Source of the DNA: Pseudomonas fluorescens
GTDB lineage: Bacteria > Pseudomonadota > Gammaproteobacteria > Pseudomonadales > Pseudomonadaceae
Reading direction: 5' to 3'
Assembly (NCBI RefSeq): GCF_002022275.1
Contig: NZ_MSDF01000053.1
Coordinates: forward strand, 52,494-116,493
Length of the DNA: 64,000 nt
Part shown: positions 24,332-33,100 of the stretch, piece after piece
How positions within the stretch are numbered: the first letter of the stretch is position 1
Layout: the number at the start of each line of letters is the position of its first letter
The notes under the pieces: generated by a model
The model's database searches: none
Told to the model about the DNA's origin: nothing
Seen by the model: the letters and a program-made list of their open reading frames with translations, nothing else
Made by a program: the position numbers and the translations under genes

Positions 24332-24820
24332 CTAGATCGCCTCAACCTTTCTACATTGAGCAATCTCGGGCAATGCTTGATCGGCAGAGACTTGATTCAG
24401 TTGCCACTTCAGCTCTACCGCAACAGCATTGAATCGGTGTGCCTCCACTCTCTTGCCCCTGGATGTGAGGCTGACGTAGGAGGCGCCTGAGCTTTGGACT
24501 TCAACCATAGTGGTGGTGGTGCCGCTCTCAAGATTGGAGTTCCCCAGAATTCCAGCTTTCCATTTCTGAGTGATTGTGTGCTCACCTGGTGCTACAGGCA
24601 CGGCTATGTAGCCACCGTTCTCTAGCGACGCTATCTGCTTTCCATCCAAGGAAATCAAGGCGGACATCAGGCCCATATCGTAGTTACTGGGCCTGTAGAT
24701 GTAGATCACACCGTGTTGTGAGTCCACGTTTTCAAGCGGCGTAAATTTTGGTCCTGTCATCGTGCAGGAGCTGATGAGCACGAACCAGACAAATGCTGAG
24801 ATCTTCCATACCCTAGCCAT
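24332..24820 (-). CDS. DUF2846 lipoprotein
   Basis: A 162-residue predicted lipoprotein. The signal peptide ends in a lipobox-like LISSC (cysteine near residue 19), then a small beta domain: GVIYIYRPSNYDMGLMSALI, LDGKQIASLENGGYIAVPVAPGEH. That sequence is typical of DUF2846 (a PEGA-like fold). GGAGCGG precedes the ATG at 24820; eight more codons are open upstream. It lies between two copies of the inverted-repeat element. Role unknown. Confidence 0.78.
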   Translation of the reverse strand: MARVWKISAFVWFVLISSCTMTGPKFTPLENVDSQHGVIYIYRPSNYDMGLMSALISLDGKQIASLENGGYIAVPVAPGEHTITQKWKAGILGNSNLESGTTTTMVEVQSSGASYVSLTSRGKRVEAHRFNAVAVELKWQLNQVSADQALPEIAQCRKVEAI

Positions 24821-24854
24821 AACCGCTCCATTTTGAATAAGCAAAAACAGAAAA

Positions 24855-24911
24855 ATGGTACAGATTTATTTAAGTAAAAATATCGACTAAAACAAAATAG
24901 ATCCGTCCCAT
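24855..24911. repeat. Inverted-repeat element, copy 2 (degenerate)
   Basis: ATGGTACAGATTTATTT at the left and AAATAGATCCGTCCCAT at the right are degenerate arms of the GGGGACAGATTTATTT element. It lies between the DUF2846 and pentapeptide-repeat genes. Confidence 0.7.
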
Positions 24912-24960
24912 TTTTTTCTCGCCCCTTTTTTCTTTTAGTTTTCTAGTTCTTCTTCAGAAA

Positions 24961-25464
24961 CTACAATCGGGGACCTATGACACGTCTTTTCTTCAACAAA
25001 CCATGCCTCTCGGGATTAAAGTTTTCTGGCCATATAGTTACGCTATCGTATATGGCCCCCTGAAGCTTACACTTACCCAACCCATGAGCGTTGACGTCCG
25101 CCCCAGAAAATTCTGCGCCTCGAAAGTCTGCCCCTTCTACATTTGCCCCTTTTAAAACTGCCAAGCTTAAATCTACATTAGTAAAGTCAGAATACATTAG
25201 CAACGATTCGGAAAGGTCAGCCCCCCTCATTTTAGACCCTATTAATATCGCATTAACCAGTGAGGTATTTTTCATTCTTACATTATTCAGTACAGAAAAA
25301 TAAAAAACTGAATTCCTTAAATCACAACCAGCAAAATCGGCCCCACTAAAATCCAAACCCTCAAATATCGCACGATGAAAACCAATACCTTTAAGATCCG
25401 CACCGATAAAACTTGCAATAGGAAGCTCTATGTTGTCGCCCGTCTCAAATTCTACTGTAATCAT
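24961..25464 (-). CDS. Pentapeptide-repeat protein
   Basis: A 167-residue protein built mainly of A(D/N)LXX repeats: GADLKGIGF, GLDFSGADFAGCDLRNSVF, GSKMRGADLSESLLMYSDF, GANVEGADFRGAEFSGADV. These should form a right-handed quadrilateral helix of about six turns. The C-terminus is basic. Pentapeptide proteins near polymorphic toxins are sometimes immunity or orphan immunity proteins; others are DNA mimics that protect gyrase. The gene is AT-rich and sits between two copies of the repeat element, which suggests a transferred cassette. No toxin partner is adjacent. Confidence 0.82.
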   Translation of the reverse strand: MITVEFETGDNIELPIASFIGADLKGIGFHRAIFEGLDFSGADFAGCDLRNSVFYFSVLNNVRMKNTSLVNAILIGSKMRGADLSESLLMYSDFTNVDLSLAVLKGANVEGADFRGAEFSGADVNAHGLGKCKLQGAIYDSVTIWPENFNPERHGLLKKRRVIGPRL

Positions 25465-25487
25465 CTGTTATCCCAGTCCAAGAATAA

Positions 25488-25550
25488 AGGGAACAGATTT
25501 ATTTTGATCTAAAAAACCGACTGAAAATCAAATAAACTCGTCCCCTTTTT
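25488..25550. repeat. Inverted-repeat element, copy 3
   Basis: AGGGAACAGATTTATTTT on the left and AAATAAACTCGTCCCCTTTTT on the right with an AT-rich centre, lying between the pentapeptide-repeat gene and the colicin D-type immunity gene. Both ends carry one or two changes relative to copy 1. The right end with its T run could also act as a terminator. Confidence 0.75.
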
Positions 25551-25565
25551 CTTTTTTTGCGCTAA

Positions 25566-25838
25566 CTAATCAGCGACTATTTTCCGTACCAAGGTTGCAA
25601 CTTCAGACCTAAGCATTTCATCATCAAATTCATACTCTTCTCTTGATTCATTTGGCTCGTACATATCCGCCGCGCAAAAAATACTAAACAAACACTCGCT
25701 CAACGGAGGTTCATCAAGCTTAAGGATATTCCTATCTCGCTCAATTTTCCAAAGCTCAATGTACGCTTCAGAAAAAACCTCAGAACTCAGCCTCCCCGCT
25801 ACATATGACCGCGCAAATTCCAAGATAGTAAGACTCAT
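25566..25838 (-). CDS. Colicin D-type immunity protein (orphan cdiI)
   Basis: A 90-residue acidic, helical protein: LEFARSYVAGRLSSEVFSEA, then SECLFSIFCAADMYEPNESR and EEYEFDDEMLRSEVATLVRK. Length and pattern match the colicin D immunity family, whose acidic surface mimics tRNA and blocks the nuclease active site. Its ATG overlaps the stop of the orphan toxin module by 4 bases (ATGA), the standard CDI toxin-immunity coupling. It should protect against the colicin D-like domain encoded just upstream. Base composition is AT-rich. Confidence 0.82.
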   Translation of the reverse strand: MSLTILEFARSYVAGRLSSEVFSEAYIELWKIERDRNILKLDEPPLSECLFSIFCAADMYEPNESREEYEFDDEMLRSEVATLVRKIVAD

Positions 25839-28800
25839 CGCAGAACTCCATTCTTAATAAAGTTATCAAACTGCTGAGTTCCCGGCGCCAGCTTAAAGCC
25901 AGTCACAAAATTTCCTGATGCGTCGAGAACAACAGCGTTGTTGGTGGTCGAATTAAAGAATACTTTGGAGTCTTTTACAAAACCGTATGTACCTTTCTGA
26001 GTCGTAGAAGTGGAACCCATGTGGGTTTTGATTGCAGACTCATACAGGGCAAGAGTTTCAGGGTTTTTCTTCGTGGTTACCACTCCAAAATCAGAAGCAT
26101 GCTTGAATTTTTTATCAAGCTGCTTCTGGGTCACACTAGTTAATGCCTCAGCAACACTATTACCTTTTAGATCAACGCCCCCCTTAACAACATCCGCCCC
26201 CACACCACGAGGCTCACCACCTACGTATTTCTGCCAGTCAGCATGGTAGGGATTGGCTCTCATGTCATCAGAGATGGTAGTGATTCCGCCAGAAACTTTT
26301 TTGCCACCGGACGCTGAGAGCTGTCTCGAGAGACCCTCCACCAAATCAGCAGACTCAGCAACCTTCCCTTCCAGATACAGCTTTTTTGCCTTACCCAGGA
26401 CTTTCTGAGCAGCGTCACCAAACCCAGGAATCACTCCGATGCTTGCCATCGCATAATCGAACGGATCCTTGGCTTCCGAGAATGCCTTTATGTCGCCATA
26501 AACAGGGATAAAGTCTGAACCGAACTCAGCAAGCCCCTTTGCTAGTCGTGCTGTCTGTGCCGCGGCGAAGGGGTTATTTGTCTCCTTGATGCTGCGAAGC
26601 TCAGACTCGATTGAGTAAGCGGCAAGCTCCTTGTTTTGCGCCACTTCCTTTGCCTGCTCTTTTGCCTCAGGACCGAATCTTGCGACCACAAGGCTCCGGG
26701 CGGCCTCTTCGGCTTTTTGCCGTAAAGCGCCACAAGTGCTGCCCGCGCCGTTAGAGGTGCAAGCCGCTTTCAGTTCAAGATCACGGAGTTTGTCCAGATT
26801 ATCCAAAGCGTCTGCACGACCGCAGGCAGCTTTATCCCCTCCCTGGCACTCTTTCTTGGCGTCCCAACGCTCCTGGTTTTCCTGGTGATTAAGGTAGTTG
26901 TACTGAGTTGCGTTTTGCGCAACCCAAGCCCCCTTCTCCAACTTCGCCGCATCCGCATCCTTCTGCCCCGCTGCCGCCAGCACGCCGACGATCTGCGAAC
27001 TCATCGTCAGCAATTCCTCATTGCCTTTGACCAACGCATTCAGATGAGTGACCAGCGCCTCATTCGCACCTGCCGCCAATGCGCCGGTTTTGAAATCGCC
27101 GCCTGTGGCTTCCGCCAACAACCCACCGACCATCGCATGAATTGCGATTTTCGGTGCCGAGCCATCGGCGATTACATTTTCGGTGTAATTGCCCACCAAG
27201 TTGAAACTGGCGGCCGCCAAGGTATTGAACAGGGCGCTCTTCAGCGCATCGCTGGCGCTACCACCTTGGCCAAGGGCCTTGCTTAGCAGCATGGATGTGC
27301 CGCTTTGCAATGTCTGGTTGGCGGCAAATTTACCGACACCGCCCCACGTGTTCAGAAGGCCAGGTGTGGTGATTTTCCCAGTGGTGCTGTTTACCTGGGT
27401 ACCGGTCCAGTCACCAAAATATGCCGCCGTCAGGCCCGCCGTAACACCTGAGATCACATACCCCTTCATGGCATCCGAAGAGGTCACATCCTTGAGTACC
27501 GCCCCCAGGTTGCCGCGATTATTGATAACACTGACTGTTGCGTTGGTTGCAGCTCCAGAAGCGACAGCACCAAGCGCCGCGCCGGTAACGGTCCCTCCGG
27601 TCAGTCCGGCCGCCAACGGCCCAACCACCGCCGCCATCACAATCGCAATAATGATCTGCGACGCCGGCCCCAATCCCGAGTTGTTGTACTTGAAGCTGTC
27701 ATGAATCTCCTTGACCTGCCTCCAGTCCACATCACCCCGCGCTTCGGCTTCCTTGATCCAGGCCAACTGAGGGTCGGCTTTAACCATCGCATCAATGGAC
27801 TGGCTGACGGTCTGCTGATTGACCTGCTTGACGTCGATCTTCAGGCCTTCCACCGCCTTGATCGCGATGTTGCCTTCAGCAACCATCTGCGTCTGGCGCA
27901 GAGTTTCGTCAGTGTTGCCTTTGCCTTTGGAGGACACCCAGAAGGCATTGTCATTGCTCTTCTCATGACTCTCCTGCCGCAAATCCATCACCGCCTCAAA
28001 CGTCACCGCCCCACCACTGACAATCGCAATATCCCCGCCACTGTCGAGCTTCGCCGCTTGATACTTCTGATCCCCACCACTCTCCAGCGTCAGGTCACCC
28101 CCGGTCTTGATCTCGCTCCCGACATTCTTCACATCGGTCGCTTCATCACGCTGGGTCTTCTTGCTGCCCCACCCGCCCTTCTTGTTCATGTCATACAACG
28201 AGTAATTGCTGTCTTGCGCCGCCAGCAATTGCAGTTCGTTGTCGGCATGCACATAAGCTTCGTTGCCCGCGCTGATCTTGCTGGCAATCAGGGTCAGGTC
28301 GGTGCCGGCGATGGCGATGAGGTCGCCGCCGGCTTTGAGTTCGGCGCTTTGTTGGGTGACTTTGTCGAGTTGGGTGGTGGTTTTGGTGTCGCCTTTTTTG
28401 CCTTTGGAATACTCGTGTTCTTCATTGGCGGCGGCGGACAGGGTCAGGCTTTCACCGGCCTTGGCGCTGAGGTCTTTGGCGGCGCTGACGGTGCTGGCGA
28501 TCACGGCGATGTCGCGGCGGGCGTCAATCGCCAGGTTGCCGCCGACGTCCACGGCGGAGGTGTGTTGCAGCGTGGTTTGATCGGTGCCCTTGACGCGTCG
28601 GCGCTGGTAGGCGTAGTCGTCCTGTTCGGTCTGGCTGGCGATCACCACGTCACGCCCGGCAGTCACGCTGGCGTTGCCGCCGGCTTTGAGGTGGCTGCCG
28701 ACGTTGATGACGTCGCGCCCGGCGTTGAGCTTAAGGGTATCGGTGGCCTCGAAACGTGACGCCTCGCTGGTCACGTCGTTACGCAGTTGATAGCCCTCGC

Positions 28801-28924
28801 CTTCCTGATTGAAGGTGGTGACGGTGCGCTCGTTGATGATGTCGCCGGTCACGGCGGTGGCGCTGATGTCGCGGCCGGTGACGATGCCGCCACGGGTGTT
28901 GCGGATCGAGTCGGTGGCGAGCAT
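25835..28924 (-). CDS. Orphan CdiA C-terminal module with colicin D-like tRNase
   Basis: A 1029-residue frame without secretion domain or signal. Residues 1-about 323 nearly repeat the FHA-2 region of the main CdiA (27957-28942 pairs with 31955-32939). Beyond that, similarity falls until about 27660, then the sequences are unrelated. A hydrophobic pretoxin segment follows, with a VENN-like boundary (VAQNATQYNYLNHQE, near 26905). The last about 95 residues match the colicin D catalytic domain, including KKFKHASDFGV with the catalytic-type histidine and KGTYGFVKDSKVFFN. This is an orphan cdiA-CT: it probably cannot be secreted, but the long homology lets it recombine onto cdiA and swap toxins. 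No ribosome binding site is evident at 28924. Confidence 0.82.
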   Translation of the reverse strand: MLATDSIRNTRGGIVTGRDISATAVTGDIINERTVTTFNQEGEGYQLRNDVTSEASRFEATDTLKLNAGRDVINVGSHLKAGGNASVTAGRDVVIASQTEQDDYAYQRRRVKGTDQTTLQHTSAVDVGGNLAIDARRDIAVIASTVSAAKDLSAKAGESLTLSAAANEEHEYSKGKKGDTKTTTQLDKVTQQSAELKAGGDLIAIAGTDLTLIASKISAGNEAYVHADNELQLLAAQDSNYSLYDMNKKGGWGSKKTQRDEATDVKNVGSEIKTGGDLTLESGGDQKYQAAKLDSGGDIAIVSGGAVTFEAVMDLRQESHEKSNDNAFWVSSKGKGNTDETLRQTQMVAEGNIAIKAVEGLKIDVKQVNQQTVSQSIDAMVKADPQLAWIKEAEARGDVDWRQVKEIHDSFKYNNSGLGPASQIIIAIVMAAVVGPLAAGLTGGTVTGAALGAVASGAATNATVSVINNRGNLGAVLKDVTSSDAMKGYVISGVTAGLTAAYFGDWTGTQVNSTTGKITTPGLLNTWGGVGKFAANQTLQSGTSMLLSKALGQGGSASDALKSALFNTLAAASFNLVGNYTENVIADGSAPKIAIHAMVGGLLAEATGGDFKTGALAAGANEALVTHLNALVKGNEELLTMSSQIVGVLAAAGQKDADAAKLEKGAWVAQNATQYNYLNHQENQERWDAKKECQGGDKAACGRADALDNLDKLRDLELKAACTSNGAGSTCGALRQKAEEAARSLVVARFGPEAKEQAKEVAQNKELAAYSIESELRSIKETNNPFAAAQTARLAKGLAEFGSDFIPVYGDIKAFSEAKDPFDYAMASIGVIPGFGDAAQKVLGKAKKLYLEGKVAESADLVEGLSRQLSASGGKKVSGGITTISDDMRANPYHADWQKYVGGEPRGVGADVVKGGVDLKGNSVAEALTSVTQKQLDKKFKHASDFGVVTTKKNPETLALYESAIKTHMGSTSTTQKGTYGFVKDSKVFFNSTTNNAVVLDASGNFVTGFKLAPGTQQFDNFIKNGVLR

Positions 28925-28964
28925 TTCCAGGCGGTTGCCGGCGCGATAGTGTTGGCTATTTGAT

Positions 28965-29238
28965 GCCTTGCGCGTCTTTACGCTGAGGGCTTATAGTCCG
29001 CCGGTCGCCCACATGGCGATTCAGGTTTGGCGACCTGACGGTAGAGAATGCGCAAGCTGACGGCTTTTTTGCAGACACTTGTGCGCCCGCAAAGTCGTTT
29101 TATGACGGCTGTGCGCGGGAGACCTTAGGGTCTGCCGGTTTTCTCTACTGCCGGTTCGCCAACCTGCGTACAGCTGTCACCCATACGTTTGGCGACGTTT
29201 GAGTGATGGCATCAATCACTTAAGTAGAGAGTTATAAA
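28965..29238 (+). ncRNA. Structured leader B, second copy of the leader fold
   Basis: The leader of the DUF3077-like gene, with the same plan as 23001-23279 but different bases. The 5' hairpin TCAGGT/ACCTGA has loop TTGGCG (29027-29032), followed by GTAGAGAA (29041-29048) and a T6 run. The central 16-pair stem is 29104-29119 with 29163-29178, and its hairpins are 29120-29133 and 29134-29155. The 3' hairpin ACGT/ACGT has loop TTGGCG (29189-29194), then an extra hairpin (29202-29220), then GTAGAGA (29224-29230) at the ribosome binding site. The central domain carries the complements TTCTCTAC (29141-29148) and CGCCAA (29157-29162). Confidence 0.75.
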
Positions 29239-29508
29239 ATGACCCGATACATGCCTCTGACAGGCCACGATTCAACCATACCCGCGCTGGTTATCGACAC
29301 GCAAGCCCCTCTTGATGTTCTCTATGACGCCGCTGCTTACCGTATTCGTGCAGTGACTCAGTTTTTGGAAAATCTCGCATTTCGAGAGGAAATCAGCAGT
29401 GATGCGATTGTGCTTCACGACTTTGCGCTGTTGTTAGCCATTCCATTGCGTGATGGTTGCGATCTCATGGATGTAATTGGTCGAAGGTTGACTTCGCAAG
29501 CATTATAA
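29239..29508 (+). CDS. DUF3077-like small protein
   Basis: An 89-residue acidic protein: VIDTQAPLDVLYDAAAYRIR, VTQFLENLAFREEISSDAIV, LHDFALLLAIPLRDGCDLMD. It fits the DUF3077 type of small helical Pseudomonas protein, unrelated in sequence to the DUF6124-like product at 23280 although the two share a leader plan. AGAGAG lies 8 bases before the ATG and overlaps the leader motif GTAGAGA. It stands between the orphan toxin module and the main cdiA, on the opposite strand. Function unknown. Confidence 0.65.
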   Translation: MTRYMPLTGHDSTIPALVIDTQAPLDVLYDAAAYRIRAVTQFLENLAFREEISSDAIVLHDFALLLAIPLRDGCDLMDVIGRRLTSQAL

Positions 29509-29516
29509 ATAAACGT

Positions 29517-29535
29517 GGGCGGCTTAGAGCCGCCC
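29517..29535 (+). terminator. Hairpin after the DUF3077-like gene
   Basis: GGGCGGCT-TAG-AGCCGCCC is a perfect 8-bp stem starting 8 bases after the stop. No strong T tract follows. In 29536-29743 I see only a 25-codon open frame from 29600 with no family match. Confidence 0.6.
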
Positions 29536-29743
29536 AATCTGGTTTAGCTCAGAGCCCAAATACAAAAAATAAAAGTCAGTTATTAAAGAGCAACATTCAA
29601 ATGTCTCTGAGTGCCTCTGAAGGTCTCTACGCGAGCTTTCATCCCATCACAACAAATCCAGGACACCACCCTGTGTAAGCCATCGAACGGTCCAAGGGCC
29701 AACAAATACAGTGCTCTAGGCTTCGGAGTTCAATGTGAATGAA

Positions 29744-29840
29744 GGGGACAGATTTACTTCTTTCCCCCACTCACTCGACTCCACTTATCGCGTTTTTTTG
29801 ACAAAATTACCTAAAGACAAAATAAATCTGCTCCCTTTTT
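29744..29840. repeat. Inverted-repeat element, copy 4 (long centre)
   Basis: GGGGACAGATTTACTT on the left and AAATAAATCTGCTCCC on the right, but with about 65 bases between the arms instead of 25. It lies just downstream of the main immunity gene. The extra centre may be an insertion or a different member of the same element family. Confidence 0.7.
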
Positions 29841-29882
29841 TTCCTTCTCTCCCAAGGCTTGCTATATCCACTTTTCGTTCGT

Positions 29883-30098
29883 CTACTCCTCAGAGCCCTC
29901 CTCCTCGCACTCACTATTAACTAGCAAGCATACTCCGCCAGACTTTTTTACAAGACTGATAGGTTTTCTTGTGTCGCCACTATCTGTTGAAATCTCAACT
30001 AATAAATCCTGATCAGAAAAAGTTTCAAGCTCGCATATTAGTTGCCTAATAGTCTTGCCTTGAGATGCCCATCTTGACTTACCAAGTTTACCTTCCAA
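29883..30098 (-). CDS. cdiI: CDI immunity protein for the main CdiA toxin
   Basis: A 71-residue protein (GKTIRQLICELETFSDQDLL, EISTDSGDTRKPISLVKKSG) starting 4 bases after the cdiA stop. The start codon is TTG at 30098, with GGAGATTAAG upstream inside the end of cdiA; no ATG is available in this frame near the stop. Position, size and AT-rich composition make it the cognate immunity protein for the Ntox21-like domain. The acidic tail (ECEEEGSEE) would suit binding a nuclease. Confidence 0.75.
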   Translation of the reverse strand: MEGKLGKSRWASQGKTIRQLICELETFSDQDLLVEISTDSGDTRKPISLVKKSGGVCLLVNSECEEEGSEE

Positions 30099-30101
30099 TT
30101 C

Positions 30102-33100
30102 TTAATCTCCAATGCGATTTAAATTAATATCAAATGTACCACTCCGAGTTTCCCTACTGCTAAGCGCCTTAATAGAATCAGCCATTTTCCAAGCGCCTCC
30201 ATTATGACCATCAAGATCCCTCGTAATATAATCCTTCCCTCTCTTGAAGACTGCCTGCCCATTATGAACAGTCTCATTGACCTTTTTAAACCCTAATGCT
30301 TCCGCTGCAAATTTTGCTTCTTTCGTTGTCTTGTAAACAGGCTCAGCCAAGGCTCTAGCAGTAGTTCCTGCATTTTTAGCAAGCGCTTCTCCAAACTTCT
30401 TCTCAAGTGCCTCAGCTGCTTCTTTAGAAATTTTTTCCCCTATTTTGACTGCCGCTGTTCCCTTGCCACCAATCGAGGGGAATCCCATCTCGATGGCAAG
30501 CATAATAAGCTCTTCCTTCTGCGTCGGCTGATACAAAAGCTCACGTAACACCGCCGGAGGAAACTGATTCAAGAAGCCAACAACTTGAGGGTTCAACTTT
30601 GACGGATCCCTCTCACCGTCAATAATGCGCTGGACGTCACTCAGAACATCCTCAGCGTTCAAATCAAGATATTTTCCTTGCGCATGCAGGGTGTCAAAAC
30701 CTTCCTTCAGACGTTTAGGCGCATCTTTGTGCAGTTCTGCATTGTACCGCTCAACATTCCCAGCAACCCAACTGGCTATCTCTGGATCACCATTGACCAG
30801 AGAGCCTGCCGCAATTCCAATCACTTGAGCCGTTGCTACCTTGAACTGGTCATCCGTGGCAAACCGCGAATCTAGATATTGACCTAGATTTTCTGTCGCA
30901 ATAGCAGTCAATCCCTCAGCAGCAGCACCTGCCAGCGCACCTGTTTTGAAATCCCCTCCTTTGGCGACTGAAAACGCCCCGCCCACTAAAGCATGCATCA
31001 AAATTTTCTGTGCTGACCCTGGGCTCACATCCAGATAATCAGCTAGATCACCTACACTTTTATTGCCAACAGCAGCGGCGAGATCAAATCCTTCTGAGAC
31101 CAGTGCAGCGCCAAAATTATCCTTCAGGCTCCCGCCATTGATCGCGGTTGAGATACCGCTATTGATGACGGCATGAGTACCGCTACGCAGGACCGTCTGC
31201 TGAGCATTTTCCCAACTGAGCAACTGCTTGGAATAGCCAGGATTTTGCACCGGACCGGCAGTAGTGACCTGGGCACCAGCGTCGGTAGCAGATCCCGTAT
31301 TTTGGAACCACTTACTATCGGCATAATTCAAAACGCCCGCCGTAAGGCCGCCGATTGCGGCATTCCTCAGACTGTTGCTGCTGAAAGTATCCTTGAAGGC
31401 TGCTCCCAAATTTCCTTTGTTGTTTATCGTGCTTACTACCCCAGTGCTGGCCAAAGAAGTGAGCGATGCAGTCGCGATGACGTTCCCTAGACCGGCAGTC
31501 GTGGCCGCAACCGCCGCAGTGGTTGACGTGGCAGCGACACCCGCCGTTGCCGCAGCCATAGTTGAGCCAGCGCCCACGGCACTACCGGCAGAAGCCGCAA
31601 GCGCGCTAGCGCCCCCGGCAGTCAAAACAGTCACAATAATGATGATCGCCAACATCGCGCCCTGCCCAAGGCTGGAATGGCTGTATCTGAACGAATCATG
31701 CATTTCTTGCACTTGCCGCCAGTCCACATCCCCACGCGTCTCGGCCTCTTTCAACCAAGCCAGTTGCGGGTCGGCTTTTACCATCACATCGATAGTTTGG
31801 CTTACGGTGTGCTGGTCGATCTGCTTGATATCAATCTTCAAACCATCGACGGCCTTGATCACGATGCTACCTTCCGCAATCATCTGCGTTTGGCGTAGCG
31901 TCTCGTCGGTGTTGCCTTTGCCCTTGGAGCTCGTCCAAACCAGACTGCTTTTGCTCTTCTCATGACTCTCCTGCCGCAAATCCATCACCGCCTCAAACGT
32001 CACCGCTCCACCACTGACAATCGCAATATCCCCGCCACTGTCGAGCTTCGCCGCTTGATACTTCTGATCCCCACCACTCTCCAGCGTCAGGTCGCCCCCG
32101 GTCTTGATCTCACTCCCGACATTCTTCACATCGGTCACTTCATCTCGCTGGGTCTTCTTGCTGCCCCACCCGCCCTTCTTGTTCATGTCATACAACGAGT
32201 AATTGCTGTCTTGTGCCGCCAGCAATTGCAGTTCGTTGTCGGCATGCACATAAGCTTCGTTGCCCGCGCTGATCTTGCTGGCAATCAGGGTCAGGTCGGT
32301 GCCGGCGATGGCGATGAGGTCGCCGCCGGCTTTGAGCTCGGCGCTTTGTTGGGTGACTTTGTCAAGTTGGGTGGTGGTTTTGGTGTCGCCTTTTTTGCCT
32401 TTGGAATACTCGTGTTCTTCATTGGCGGCGGCGGACAGGGTCAGGCTTTCACCGGCCTTGGCGCTGAGGTCTTTGGCGGCGCTGACGGTGCTGGCGATCA
32501 CGGCGATGTCGCGGCGGGCGTCAATCGCCAGGTTGCCGCCGACGTCCACGGCGGAGGTGTGTTGCAGCGTGGTTTGCTCGGTGCCCTTGACGCGTCGGCG
32601 CTGGTAGGCGTAGTCGTCCTGTTCGGTCTGGCTGGCGATCACCACGTCACGCCCGGCAGTCACGCTGGCGTTGCCGCCGGCTTTGAGGTGGCTGCCGACG
32701 TTGATAACGTCGCGCCCGGCATTCAGCTTAAGGGTGTCGGTGGCCTCGAAGCGTGAGCCCTCACTGACCACGTCGTTACGCAGTTGATAGCCCTCGCCTT
32801 CCTGCTTGAAGGTGGTGACGGTGCGCTCGTTGATGATGTCGCCGGTCACGGCGGTGGCGCTGATGTCGCGGCCGGTGACGATGCCGCCACGGGTGTTGCG
32901 GATCGAATCGGTGGCGAGCATTTCCAGGCGGTTGCCGGCTTGCATCAGGCCGCTGTTGTCGATGTTGGCGGCGACCATGCTCAGGTTGTTGGTGGCGCGC
33001 AGGGTGCCGCTGTTGTGCAAGTCGCCGCCCGAAATCAGGCTCACGTCCTGGCCCTGGATCAACGCGCCGTTGGGTGCCAGGCGGTTGTTGGCCTGAGCGA

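Noticed and set aside
29600..29677. 25-codon frame (MSLSASEGLYASFHPIT...)
   Set aside because: No ribosome binding site or family match; too short to support as a gene.
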